From: Sphingomonadaceae bacterium
GTDB lineage: Bacteria; Pseudomonadota; Alphaproteobacteria; Sphingomonadales; Sphingomonadaceae
NCBI GenBank assembly: GCA_947446935.1
Contig: CANFIV010000013.1
Coordinates: 1 to 11,450 of the forward strand
DNA: 11,450 nt
Reading direction: 5' to 3'
This document shows, one piece after another, positions 1 to 6,255 of the stretch. The number at the start of each line of letters is the position of its first letter. Positions within the stretch are counted from its first letter, which is position 1. The position numbers and the translations under genes were made by a program. Under the pieces are notes generated by a model. The model had not been told where the DNA came from. It did not search any database and was given only the letters and a program-made list of their open reading frames with translations.

Positions 1-786
1 AAGTCTTATGTGGATACCAGCTGCGGGCAGATCCATGTGCGCAGCATGGCGGGCGAGGGCACGCCGATCGTCTTTTTCCACCAGACCGCCAGTTCGGGGC
101 AGATGTGGCTTAAGACCATGCAGCTGCTGGCCGGTGAATGGCCGATGCATGCGCTGGATACGCCGGGCTTCGGCGGTTCATGCGATGTGCCAGAAGATGT
201 CTCACCATCAATGACCGAGTATGTAGGCTGGTTGGGTGAGGCGGTGCGCGCACTGGGCATCACCAAGTGCCATGTGGTGGGGCATCACACCGGCTCTTGC
301 ATCGGCGTGGAACTCGCGGCGCGGCAGCCGGACCTCGTCGCTTCGCTGACCATGATCGGCCCGGTTCCGCTGACCGCTGAGGAGCGGGTCGAGTTTTCGA
401 AGTACTACGGTACGCCTTTTTCCCCGGTCGTGAGCGGAAGCTATCTGCTCGATAATTGGGAGTATCTCCGCCAGCTGGGCGCGCATGCCGATCCTCAGCT
501 GATGCACCGCGAAATGGTCGATCAGATGCGCGCCTATATCGGGCGGGTGAAGAGCTACAGCGCGGTGTGGGGGCAGGACTTCCCGGAATTCTACAAGGCG
601 ATCAAGGTGCCGATGATGATCGCCGCCGCGCCGGATGATGTGCTGCATCCCTATCTTGCGCGTGCTGCCGAAATGCGGCCCGATGCGCGCGTGCTGCCGG
701 TTGACGGCGCGAATTTTGAACCCGACCTCGATGCTGCCAATTTTGCCGCTGGACTGGCGTCGTTTTTGCGCGATGTTGCTGCTTAG
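1..786 (+). CDS. Alpha/beta-fold hydrolase with a noncanonical triad (5' end cut by window)
   Basis: The frame is open at base 1 and the first residues (K-S-Y-V-D-T, then C-G-Q-I-H-V-R) look like the usual first strand of the fold, so the true start lies just outside; 261 residues are visible. The fold is recognised from the oxyanion-region motif FFHQTASSG, the elbow VVGHHTGS, the acid-loop APDD and a C-terminal VDGANFEPD. Counting from base 1, the nucleophile position of the elbow (G-x-Nu-x-G) is His96, not Ser, Cys or Asp. The place where the catalytic His normally sits is Asn238; Asp212 or Asp213 remains. I recall the HQT plus GHHTG combination from other uncharacterised members, so this looks like a subfamily trait rather than decay. 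The reaction is unknown: C-C hydrolase, lactonase-like or non-hydrolytic roles are all possible. It is the first visible gene of a plus-strand operon, 21 bases before the methyltransferase. Confidence 0.85.
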   Translation, partial: KSYVDTSCGQIHVRSMAGEGTPIVFFHQTASSGQMWLKTMQLLAGEWPMHALDTPGFGGSCDVPEDVSPSMTEYVGWLGEAVRALGITKCHVVGHHTGSCIGVELAARQPDLVASLTMIGPVPLTAEERVEFSKYYGTPFSPVVSGSYLLDNWEYLRQLGAHADPQLMHREMVDQMRAYIGRVKSYSAVWGQDFPEFYKAIKVPMMIAAAPDDVLHPYLARAAEMRPDARVLPVDGANFEPDLDAANFAAGLASFLRDVAA

Positions 787-807
787 TCTTATCAAAGGAT
801 GGATGTC

Positions 808-1980
808 ATGACGGCCACTCAGGATCTGACCACTCAATTCCGCCACGGCGTTCTGCCGCAAACGACTTCGGACGAGTTTTCGCGTCAGGAGTTCGTCAAG
901 AGCTTGAAGTTCCACCTCGCCTCCAAGGTCTCGCTGGGCAACCACGATGCCTATGAAGCGCGGGCCAAGCCAGCCTTCACCAAGGCGACCGGTGCCGCAC
1001 CGGAAACCTATGCCGATATCCGCCGCGCGATGAGCGAGGACCCCTACTTCAACTTCTGGAGCGCGATGCAGCGCAACAGCCAGGAGATGATGTGGAAGTC
1101 GGTGCAGATCCCGGTCGAGCGCCAGCTGCCCGATCTGATCGCGGCGGCGGGCGGGGCGGCCACTGCGGCTGGAACGCTTCGGCTGAATCCTGAACTGGAA
1201 ATCCCGAAGTATCATCGCGGCGTGGATATCCATTGCATGCCAGGCGGCTATCACACCGAATTCACTGCGGACGATGTCGCCAATGGCGCGGTCTATGACA
1301 CGGCGGTCTATATCTATGCGATGGGCCGGATGGGGCCGCTCAACAGCGATATCGGCGATACCACGATCGCGTGGATCAAGGAGAACCACCCCGATTTCAA
1401 GCCACGCCGCATTCTCGATATGGGTTGCACGGTGGGCCATTCCACGCTGAGCTATTGCGATGCCTGGCCCGAGGCCGAAGTCTTCGGCATCGATGTCGGC
1501 GCGCCGGTGCTGCGTTATGCGCACGCCCGCGCGGAATCGATGGGCAAGACGGTCCATTTCAGCCAGCAGAACGCCGAAGCTACCGACTTCGAGGATGGCT
1601 ATTTCGATCTGATCGTCAGCCACATTCTGATCCACGAGACCAGCAACGCGGCGATGCGGAAGATCATGAACGAGTGCAACCGCCTGCTCACACCGGGCGG
1701 GTTGGTAGTCCACGCTGAAACCCCGCCCTACCGCGATCTGCCGGCCTATGACGCGTTCATGCTCGATTGGGATACGCGCAACAACAACGAGCCCTATTGG
1801 GGCGCGTCGCACGAACTGGTCCCTGCCGATCTCGCGGCGGAAACCGGGTTCGATCCGGCCAAGGCCTTCGAAGCCTATCAGCCGAGCGCATTCGAGGCGA
1901 CCGAGCGGCGCACCAAGGTGTTCCAGGGTGGTGACTTCGGCGGCGGCGGTGCCTGGTGGCTCTGGGGCGTGCAGAAGTAA
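808..1980 (+). CDS. Class I SAM-dependent methyltransferase with long N-terminal extension
   Basis: The product is 390 residues. The Rossmann methyltransferase core occupies the C-terminal half: motif I RRILDMGCTVGHST (about 200-213), the acidic end of strand 2 FGIDV (Asp229), the motif IV region YFDLIVSHILIHET (265-278) and the strand-5 turn LLTPGGLVVHAE (293-304). Motif I reads D-x-G-x-T-x-G, so the middle glycine is Thr208. The first ~195 residues are mostly helical, carry no motif I can name, and may form a substrate lid or dimer domain. The tail (372-390) is rich in Gly and Trp. I chose ATG 808 over the in-frame ATG at 799 because AAAGGA (about 795-799) then lies 8 bases upstream. The gene sits between an alpha/beta hydrolase and a small helical protein with short gaps, so all three are probably co-transcribed. 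The methyl acceptor is unknown; O-methylation of a small molecule is the plainest guess. Confidence 0.88.
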   Translation: MTATQDLTTQFRHGVLPQTTSDEFSRQEFVKSLKFHLASKVSLGNHDAYEARAKPAFTKATGAAPETYADIRRAMSEDPYFNFWSAMQRNSQEMMWKSVQIPVERQLPDLIAAAGGAATAAGTLRLNPELEIPKYHRGVDIHCMPGGYHTEFTADDVANGAVYDTAVYIYAMGRMGPLNSDIGDTTIAWIKENHPDFKPRRILDMGCTVGHSTLSYCDAWPEAEVFGIDVGAPVLRYAHARAESMGKTVHFSQQNAEATDFEDGYFDLIVSHILIHETSNAAMRKIMNECNRLLTPGGLVVHAETPPYRDLPAYDAFMLDWDTRNNNEPYWGASHELVPADLAAETGFDPAKAFEAYQPSAFEATERRTKVFQGGDFGGGGAWWLWGVQK

Positions 1981-2004
1981 CGGCTAGGACAAGGAATACC
2001 CGCA

Positions 2005-2364
2005 ATGGCCGAACAGATTAGCCTGCAGAAGAAGGCGCGCGGCGAGCGGCCGCAATATTTCGCCGATCCCGCCATCGACAAGACGCTGGCGATCACGCTG
2101 GCACTTGCCGGCGAGGTTGCGGTGCTGCGCGACCGCATCGATACGATCGAACGCCTCGCCGAAGCGGGCGCGGCCCCCACGCGCGCGGCGGTCGATGCCT
2201 ATAAGCCCGATGCGAAAGTGCGTGCCGAGCGCGATGCGTGGCGCGACAACTATCTCGATACGGTGCTGCGCATCATCCATCAGGAGCGCGAGGAGCTTGA
2301 GAAGCGCGCGGCGGACACGAAGCCCTACGTCGCCGTCATCGAAGAAGTGCTCGCGAACGATTGA
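2005..2364 (+). CDS. Small, highly charged helical protein, function unknown
   Basis: The product is 119 residues with no domain I recognise. It begins MAEQISLQKKARGERPQYF, then has a helical stretch (LAITLALAGEVAVLRDRIDTI, about residues 32-52) with heptad-like spacing of hydrophobic residues, a linker around residues 58-70, and a second long charged helix (about 75-105, rich in R, E, D and K). There is no signal peptide and no convincing membrane segment. AAGGA at 1991-1995 lies 9 bases before the ATG, a good ribosome site. It starts 24 bases after the methyltransferase stop and is followed at once by a strong hairpin, so it is the last gene of the unit. Its position suggests an accessory or oligomerisation partner of the methyltransferase, but that is inference from adjacency alone. 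Confidence 0.8.
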   Translation: MAEQISLQKKARGERPQYFADPAIDKTLAITLALAGEVAVLRDRIDTIERLAEAGAAPTRAAVDAYKPDAKVRAERDAWRDNYLDTVLRIIHQEREELEKRAADTKPYVAVIEEVLAND

Positions 2365-2371
2365 GGCGCGA

Positions 2372-2393
2372 CTCCCCGGGCCAGCCCGGGGAG
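2372..2393. terminator. GC-rich hairpin between convergent operons
   Basis: A perfect inverted repeat, CTCCCCGGGC (2372-2381) and GCCCGGGGAG (2384-2393), lies 8 bases after the stop of the 119-residue protein and 8 bases beyond the stop of the minus-strand dehydrogenase gene. It would fold as a 9-bp stem with a CCAG tetraloop. No T-run follows on either strand, so it is not a textbook intrinsic terminator. Its place between convergent operons suggests a bidirectional stop or 3'-end stabiliser. Confidence 0.6.
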
Positions 2394-2400
2394 CCACCCT

Positions 2401-3177
2401 TCACAGAAAGTGATCGCCGCCGTTGGGGCTGAGCACCTGCCCCTGAAAGTGCCGCCCTGCCTCGCTGGCTAGGAAGACGTACGTCGGCACAATATCGTCC
2501 ACATCCGCGAGATGCCCGATGGGTATCCCTGCGCGGATCGCTTCCAGCACATCGGGTGGCACCGCATCGAGGATCGGCGTGCGCGTTGCCCCGGGGGCCA
2601 CGCAATTGGCCCGCACATCGCGGCTGCCAATCTCAAGAGCGAGCGAGCGGGTGAACGAGATGATCCCGCCCTTGGCCGCCGTATAGGCGGAAAGCCCCGG
2701 TGCACCCTTGTAGGCAAGCTGCGAGGCGGTGTTGATGATCCGGCCAAAGCCTGCGGCATACATGCCCGGCAGCACTGCGTGCGTGAGCAGGAACGTGCCG
2801 CGGAGGTGCACGCCGATCACACGGTCCCAAGTCGCGACGGGCAATTCCTCGACCGAATTGGCATGGCCGATGCCGGCATTGTTGACGAGAATGTCTACCC
2901 GTCCGGCGGCCCCCAGTGCAGCGGCAACAAGGCGCTCGACCTCGCCCTCATCAGAAACATCTGCCTGCACCGCCAGTGCTTGCGCGCCGAGGCTGCGGAC
3001 TTGATCGGCCACAGCTTCGGCCGAATTTGCTTCGGCTTCGACCGGATAGTTGATGATCACGAACGCGGCACCGGCCTGCGCGAAGGCCAGCGCCACCCCC
3101 GCGCCGATGCCGGACGAACTGCCCGAAATCAGCGCGGTGCGGCCAAGGAGCGGCGGTCCGCCGGACGTGTCTGCCAT
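2401..3177 (-). CDS. Short-chain dehydrogenase/reductase (SDR)
   Basis: The product is 258 residues, the normal length of a classical SDR. Visible motifs are the dinucleotide-binding turn GSSSGIG (Gly19, Gly23, Gly25), NNAG (99-102), catalytic Ser152 in NTASQLAY, YTAAK (Tyr165, Lys169) and VAPGATRTPI after strand 6. Strand 2 ends in INYP without the acidic residue typical of NAD-specific enzymes, so NADP(H) is plausible. His124 (VIGVHLRGTF) stands where the fourth tetrad residue is usually Asn. The substrate is probably an alcohol or ketone intermediate of the cluster. ATG 3177 is preferred to the GTG at 3183, because AGAGGAG then lies 8 bases upstream rather than 2. It is the last gene of the five-gene minus-strand operon, 24 bases after the second NTF2-like gene. 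Confidence 0.93.
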   Translation of the reverse strand: MADTSGGPPLLGRTALISGSSSGIGAGVALAFAQAGAAFVIINYPVEAEANSAEAVADQVRSLGAQALAVQADVSDEGEVERLVAAALGAAGRVDILVNNAGIGHANSVEELPVATWDRVIGVHLRGTFLLTHAVLPGMYAAGFGRIINTASQLAYKGAPGLSAYTAAKGGIISFTRSLALEIGSRDVRANCVAPGATRTPILDAVPPDVLEAIRAGIPIGHLADVDDIVPTYVFLASEAGRHFQGQVLSPNGGDHFL

Positions 3178-3201
3178 GGTCACCGCTCCTCTTGTTGGCT
3201 G

Positions 3202-3600
3202 TCAGACGAGGACGTTGGCCCCGCTGAAGTAGACATAGACTTCCTGGAACTTCCCATCGCGAATGCGCCAGAAATTGGTGTTGAACAGCCGCGTGACACT
3301 GCCGTCCTCGGCGGTCAGCACCGCTTCGAAGCTGGCGGTGATGCGGCCGTTCTTCTCGTCCACCGTGCAGACGAAGTCCTTGTGCACGATAGTGGCGTAG
3401 GCCCCCGTGAAGCCTTCGAACATCTTGCGGATGGCGGCCTTGCCGGCATGGCGCGTGAATTCGGTCTGCACGCAGAAAAGTGCTTCCTCATGGAAGCAAT
3501 CGAGCGCCGCATCGATGTCCTTGCGGTCGACGCTGCCGAAATAGCGGATCGTGGCCAGCTCGATCAGTTCGGCGCGGCTGAGGTGTGGTTCGTACTGCAT
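3202..3600 (-). CDS. NTF2/SnoaL-like protein, second of a tandem pair
   Basis: The product is 132 residues, about the size of a single cone-shaped NTF2-like domain. The N-terminal helix pattern (RAELIELATIRYFGSVDRKDIDAAL, written here as a region, residues 8-32) leads to LDCFHEEALF, GKAAIRKMFEGF, an HKDFVCTVDE strand and the C-terminal GKFQEVYVYFSG. This family includes polyketide cyclases, ketosteroid isomerase-like enzymes, small dehydratases and beta subunits of ring-hydroxylating oxygenases, so fold is much surer than function. It shares RYF-x2-VD-x-K, LDCF-x-E, GKAAI-x2-MF and VYVY-x-SG with its upstream neighbour and is a clear paralogue. Its ATG overlaps the TGA of that neighbour by one base (TGATG), which suggests coupled translation and possibly a heteromeric complex. 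Confidence 0.88.
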   Translation of the reverse strand: MQYEPHLSRAELIELATIRYFGSVDRKDIDAALDCFHEEALFCVQTEFTRHAGKAAIRKMFEGFTGAYATIVHKDFVCTVDEKNGRITASFEAVLTAEDGSVTRLFNTNFWRIRDGKFQEVYVYFSGANVLV

Positions 3601-4031
3601 CAGGCGTCCCCTTCCTTGAGCAGGCTGTCGCCGCTCATGTAGACATAGACCCGGTGGAACTTGTCGCCCTTCAGGTAAAAGCGGTTGCAGTTTTCATAGC
3701 GCAGTTCATCGCCGCCATTGGGGGTGATCAGCACGGTGAACTGCGAGCAGACCGAATTGCTCTCGGGATCGGCGGTATGGACGAAATTGCCGTGCCAGAT
3801 CGATGAAAAGTCGGCGAAGAGCTTGGTGAACATCGCCTCGATCGCCGCCTTGCCATCGTGCACGGTGTTGGAAGTGACTTCGGTGAGGATCGCATCCTCG
3901 GTGAAGCAATCGAGCACCTGGGCCATGGCCTTGTTATCTACGCCGTCAAAATAGCGCTTCGTCACGATGTCTATGTAGTAGGGATAAGGCAGGGCGGTCT
4001 GCCCGGCTCCCGCTTCGTGCCATTCGCTCAT
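3600..4031 (-). CDS. NTF2/SnoaL-like protein, first of a tandem pair
   Basis: The product is 143 residues, a single NTF2-like domain with a short N-terminal extension. Recognisable segments are TKRYFDGVDNKAMAQ, LDCFTEDAIL, HDGKAAIEAMFTKLF, GNFVHTADPE and KFHRVYVYMSG, each matched in order by the following gene. The downstream copy has Phe/Cys (ALFCVQTEF) where this one has ILTEVTSNT, so pocket residues differ while the scaffold is kept. Candidate catalytic acids or histidines cannot be assigned with confidence. The ribosome site AAAGGAG lies 6 bases before the ATG, stronger than most in this window. It starts 29 bases after the YfcG-like glutathione transferase stop. Likely roles are isomerase, cyclase or dehydratase on a pathway intermediate, or a binding partner of its paralogue; none is proven by the sequence. 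Confidence 0.88.
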   Translation of the reverse strand: MSEWHEAGAGQTALPYPYYIDIVTKRYFDGVDNKAMAQVLDCFTEDAILTEVTSNTVHDGKAAIEAMFTKLFADFSSIWHGNFVHTADPESNSVCSQFTVLITPNGGDELRYENCNRFYLKGDKFHRVYVYMSGDSLLKEGDA

Positions 4032-4060
4032 TGTGGACTCCTTTGGTGATTTTGCTCGAA

Positions 4061-4747
4061 CTATTGCTTGCCGAAGAGCGCTTCGCGCGCGGTCTCGTCC
4101 GGATTGCCGATTTTCATGACGTCGCCCATCACCGCCATGCCGCGCTGGACTGCCGGGCGGCTTTCAATTTCGGCCACCCAGCGCTTCACGTTGGGAAAAT
4201 CGTCGATCTCGATGGCATGGAGCGCGCGGATCTTGGGGGCGCACCATGGGTAGGTCGCCATGTCGGCCAGCGAGTAATCTGCGCCTGCCAAGTAGGCCCG
4301 TGTACTTAGCACCCGGTCCATCACGCCATAGAGCTTCACGGTCTCACCGCAGTAGCGGTTGATGCCGTAGTCGATTTTCTCCGGTGCATAGCCGCGAAAG
4401 TGGCCGCACTGGCCGAACATCGGACCGACATTCGCGCACTGGAAAAACAGCCACTGGATCACGTCGGATCGCGCGGCGGCATCGGCGGGCCAGAATTGAC
4501 CCGATTTTTCCGCGAGGTACATCAGGATCGCGCCGGATTCGAACACGCTGTGCGCCGCGCCACCCGGGCCGTCGTGATCCACGATGGCAGGGATGCGCGT
4601 GTTGGGGCTAAGCGCGGCAAAGTCGGCCGTGTGCTGCTCGCCGCCAAGGATGTTCACCGGCTTCACCGTGTAGGCGAGACCCATTTCCTCCAGCGCGATC
4701 GTGGCCTTGTGCCCGTTGGGCGTCGGCCAGTAATAGAGGTCGATCAT
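4061..4747 (-). CDS. Nu-class (YfcG/YghU-like) glutathione S-transferase
   Basis: The product is 228 residues, with a thioredoxin-fold N-terminal domain (1-83) and an all-helical C-terminal domain. The start MIDLYYWPTPNGHK closely matches the diagnostic opening of E. coli YfcG, in which Thr9 and Asn11 take the place of the classic Tyr/Ser/Cys; both are present here at the same numbers. The cis-proline loop NTRIPAIVD (Pro53) and the gamma-glutamyl-binding FESGAI (Glu70, Ser71) are intact. Nu-class enzymes bind two glutathiones or GSSG and act mainly as glutathione-dependent disulfide or peroxide reductases, so it may remove glutathione from a conjugate or reduce a mixed disulfide rather than make the conjugate. 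It is cytosolic, with no signal peptide. Its ATG lies inside ATGA, overlapping the end of the upstream GST by 4 bases, with no strong ribosome site of its own. Confidence 0.93.
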   Translation of the reverse strand: MIDLYYWPTPNGHKATIALEEMGLAYTVKPVNILGGEQHTADFAALSPNTRIPAIVDHDGPGGAAHSVFESGAILMYLAEKSGQFWPADAAARSDVIQWLFFQCANVGPMFGQCGHFRGYAPEKIDYGINRYCGETVKLYGVMDRVLSTRAYLAGADYSLADMATYPWCAPKIRALHAIEIDDFPNVKRWVAEIESRPAVQRGMAVMGDVMKIGNPDETAREALFGKQ

Positions 4748-5466
4748 TTGCGTAACGCGAGGGAGGCGGCAACGGCGGCCTGACAGGCGGCGGCGCTGTC
4801 GTCACCTTCAAACGGCTTGTTGTAGTGTGACTGGACCGAGGGCCGCTGGATCGCCTCGTCAAACCACGCCGAGAGGGCGGGGCGGCCTTCACGCCAGTTG
4901 AAATTTGGATGGATCGGGTCCTTCGCCTCATAGAATTCGGCGCGGAAGCCCAGGTAGCTGATCGCGTGGAGCATGGCGGCGTGGCCAACGTCGAATTCGT
5001 CCCACCCCGATTGCGCATCGCCCTCCAGCGAATCGAGCCCGGCGATGAACTTGGGCCAGAGCCATTCGAACAGGCCCAGGTTCCACTGCTCTTTCGGCTT
5101 CCACTGCTCCATCACCATCTGGACAGTGCTTTCAAAGATCGTATCCGAAAGCGAGAGGCGACGCAGCGCATCCCACCGCTTGGGGCCGGGCGCGGGATAC
5201 ATCCTGCGGGCTGTCGAGGTGCTGTCGAGATACTCGCAGATCGCCTGGCTGCTGAAAATCACCTGACCTTCATCGGTGACGAGCGTGGGCACCTTGTCCA
5301 GAGGATTGAGCGGCGAGATATCGTAGCTATCGCCGCAATCTTCGCCCTGATTGTTCTTGAACGGGAAAGTTGCGACCCGCTCCAGCCGGTCCCAATGGCC
5401 GCACTCATGCGCGGTAACCAGCACCTTGTGCACGAAGGTATGGAAGGGCGAATAGAACAGCTTCAT
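4744..5466 (-). CDS. Glutathione S-transferase family protein, first gene of minus operon
   Basis: The product is 240 residues. The N-terminal thioredoxin-like domain has the MKLFYSPFHTFVHKV opening, the cis-proline loop LDKVPTLVTDEG (Pro60) and the FSSQAICEYLDS glutathione-site helix (Ser72, Ser73). The all-helical C-terminal domain follows (about 95-220) and ends in an Ala-rich tail. Most relatives read Y-S-P-x-S-P-F/Y-V-R-K-V here; this protein has His9-Thr10 where the catalytic Ser (or Cys in other classes) would be, and His13 for Arg. The catalytic mode is therefore uncertain. It may conjugate glutathione to an electrophilic intermediate, working with the YfcG-like protein encoded immediately after it (4-base overlap). 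AAAGGAAA lies about 8 bases before the ATG. A good promoter and a divergent hydrolase gene lie just upstream. Confidence 0.9.
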   Translation of the reverse strand: MKLFYSPFHTFVHKVLVTAHECGHWDRLERVATFPFKNNQGEDCGDSYDISPLNPLDKVPTLVTDEGQVIFSSQAICEYLDSTSTARRMYPAPGPKRWDALRRLSLSDTIFESTVQMVMEQWKPKEQWNLGLFEWLWPKFIAGLDSLEGDAQSGWDEFDVGHAAMLHAISYLGFRAEFYEAKDPIHPNFNWREGRPALSAWFDEAIQRPSVQSHYNKPFEGDDSAAACQAAVAASLALRK

Positions 5467-5486
5467 GGCGAATTTCCTTTCGCCTC

Positions 5487-5515
5487 ATGGTTCTTCCTAT
5501 TGCACGGCTTGTCAA
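5487..5515 (-). promoter_or_regulatory. Sigma-70-like promoter for the GST-NTF2-SDR operon
   Basis: On the minus strand a perfect TTGACA (5515-5510) is followed by a 17-base spacer and AACCAT (5492-5487), which keeps 3 of the 6 -10 consensus bases. This would place the transcript start about 13 bases upstream of the 5466 ATG, leaving just room for the AAAGGAAA ribosome site. The same bases read TTGTCA (5509-5514) on the plus strand, so the divergent hydrolase operon could share this -35 element, although I see no good plus-strand -10 at the right distance. Confidence 0.5.
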
Positions 5516-5531
5516 GGCGGTGTTAGGAAAA

Positions 5532-5544
5532 GGTCCAGACCAAT
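5532..5544. promoter_or_regulatory. Putative GntR-type operator, site 1
   Basis: The sequence GGTC-CA-GACC followed by AAT forms a 10-base inverted repeat with a two-base centre, and ends one base before the GAGGG ribosome site of the 5560 gene. The 11 bases GGTCCAGACCA recur exactly, on the other strand, at 9329-9339 in the second divergent intergenic region. FCD-type GntR regulators (FadR, PdhR, LldR kind) commonly bind palindromes of the form TGGTnnnACCA. The location would block early transcription of the plus operon. The binding protein is not encoded in this window. Confidence 0.5.
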
Positions 5545-5559
5545 CGAGGGCCATGCGCG

Positions 5560-6246
5560 ATGTCCAGCTACGTTGAAGGCTTCACTGTTCCTGTGCCCAT
5601 GCACGCGCGCACCACGGCGTTGGTGGTGGTCGATATGCAATATGCCAGCGGCAGCCGTGAGCATGGGCTGGGCAAGCTGCTGGGGGAACAGGGCACGCTG
5701 GACAGCGCGGCCTACCGGTTCGATCGCATCGACGCCTTGCTCATTCCCAACATCGGCAAAATGCTGGCGGCATTCCGCGCCAACGGCACGCATATTGTGC
5801 ATGTTACCGTGGGCTCCGAACGGCCGGACTACAGCGACGCGCCGCGCCACATGCTGCCGTTCTTCACCGCGACCAACAACCACGCGGGCACGCGCGAGCA
5901 CGAGATCGTCGATCCATTGAAGCCGCTGGCGGGCGAGCCGGTGTTCAACAAGGTGACGATGGGCGCGTTTTCGTCGACCGGAATCGGCGCTCACCTCACC
6001 TCGAAGGGCATCCGCGAGATCATCGTCACCGGCGTTTCGACCAACAATTGCGTGGGCATGACCGGGCAGGAAGCCGCCGACCGAGGCTTCGGCGTGGTCC
6101 TCGCCTCGGATGCATCGGGCACCTGCAGCGATCTGATGCAGCATGCCTATGAAGATACGTTCCGCCGCCTGTGGGGCACGGTCGCCACGACCGACGAAAT
6201 CATCGCGGAAATCGCACGATCGACCAATGTCGGTGCTACGATTTAA
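5560..6246 (+). CDS. Isochorismatase-like cysteine hydrolase
   Basis: The product is 228 residues, a single Rossmann-like cysteine hydrolase domain of normal length. The full triad is visible: Asp25 in LVVVDMQ, Lys131 in VFNKVTMGAF and nucleophile Cys164 in GVSTNNCVGMT, followed by the expected AADRGFGVVLASDAS strand-helix. Members hydrolyse isochorismate, N-carbamoyl compounds, nicotinamide, biuret or similar amides; the insertion at about residues 28-55 and the nearby catabolic genes do not single out one substrate. An amide or vinyl ether intermediate is possible. The ATG at 5560 follows GAGGG (5546-5550) with a 9-base gap. It leads a three-gene plus operon and is divergent from the GST operon. 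The stop TAA is shared with the ribosome site of the next gene. Confidence 0.92.
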   Translation: MSSYVEGFTVPVPMHARTTALVVVDMQYASGSREHGLGKLLGEQGTLDSAAYRFDRIDALLIPNIGKMLAAFRANGTHIVHVTVGSERPDYSDAPRHMLPFFTATNNHAGTREHEIVDPLKPLAGEPVFNKVTMGAFSSTGIGAHLTSKGIREIIVTGVSTNNCVGMTGQEAADRGFGVVLASDASGTCSDLMQHAYEDTFRRLWGTVATTDEIIAEIARSTNVGATI

Positions 6247-6255
6247 GGACAGGAC

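Noticed and set aside
208..1812. A 534-codon open frame on the minus strand opposite the hydrolase and methyltransferase genes
   Set aside because: It covers parts of two well-supported plus-strand genes. Its translation is rich in Arg, His, Ile and Ala with no recognisable domain, as expected for the antisense of high-GC coding DNA.
2512..3642. A 376-codon plus-strand open frame opposite the SDR and NTF2-like genes
   Set aside because: It spans two genes with full family motifs on the other strand, and its own translation shows no fold signature.
6219..6230. Another GACCAAT near the end of the cysteine hydrolase gene as a third operator
   Set aside because: The left half-site is missing and it lies inside coding sequence, so it does not match the palindrome at the two intergenic sites.
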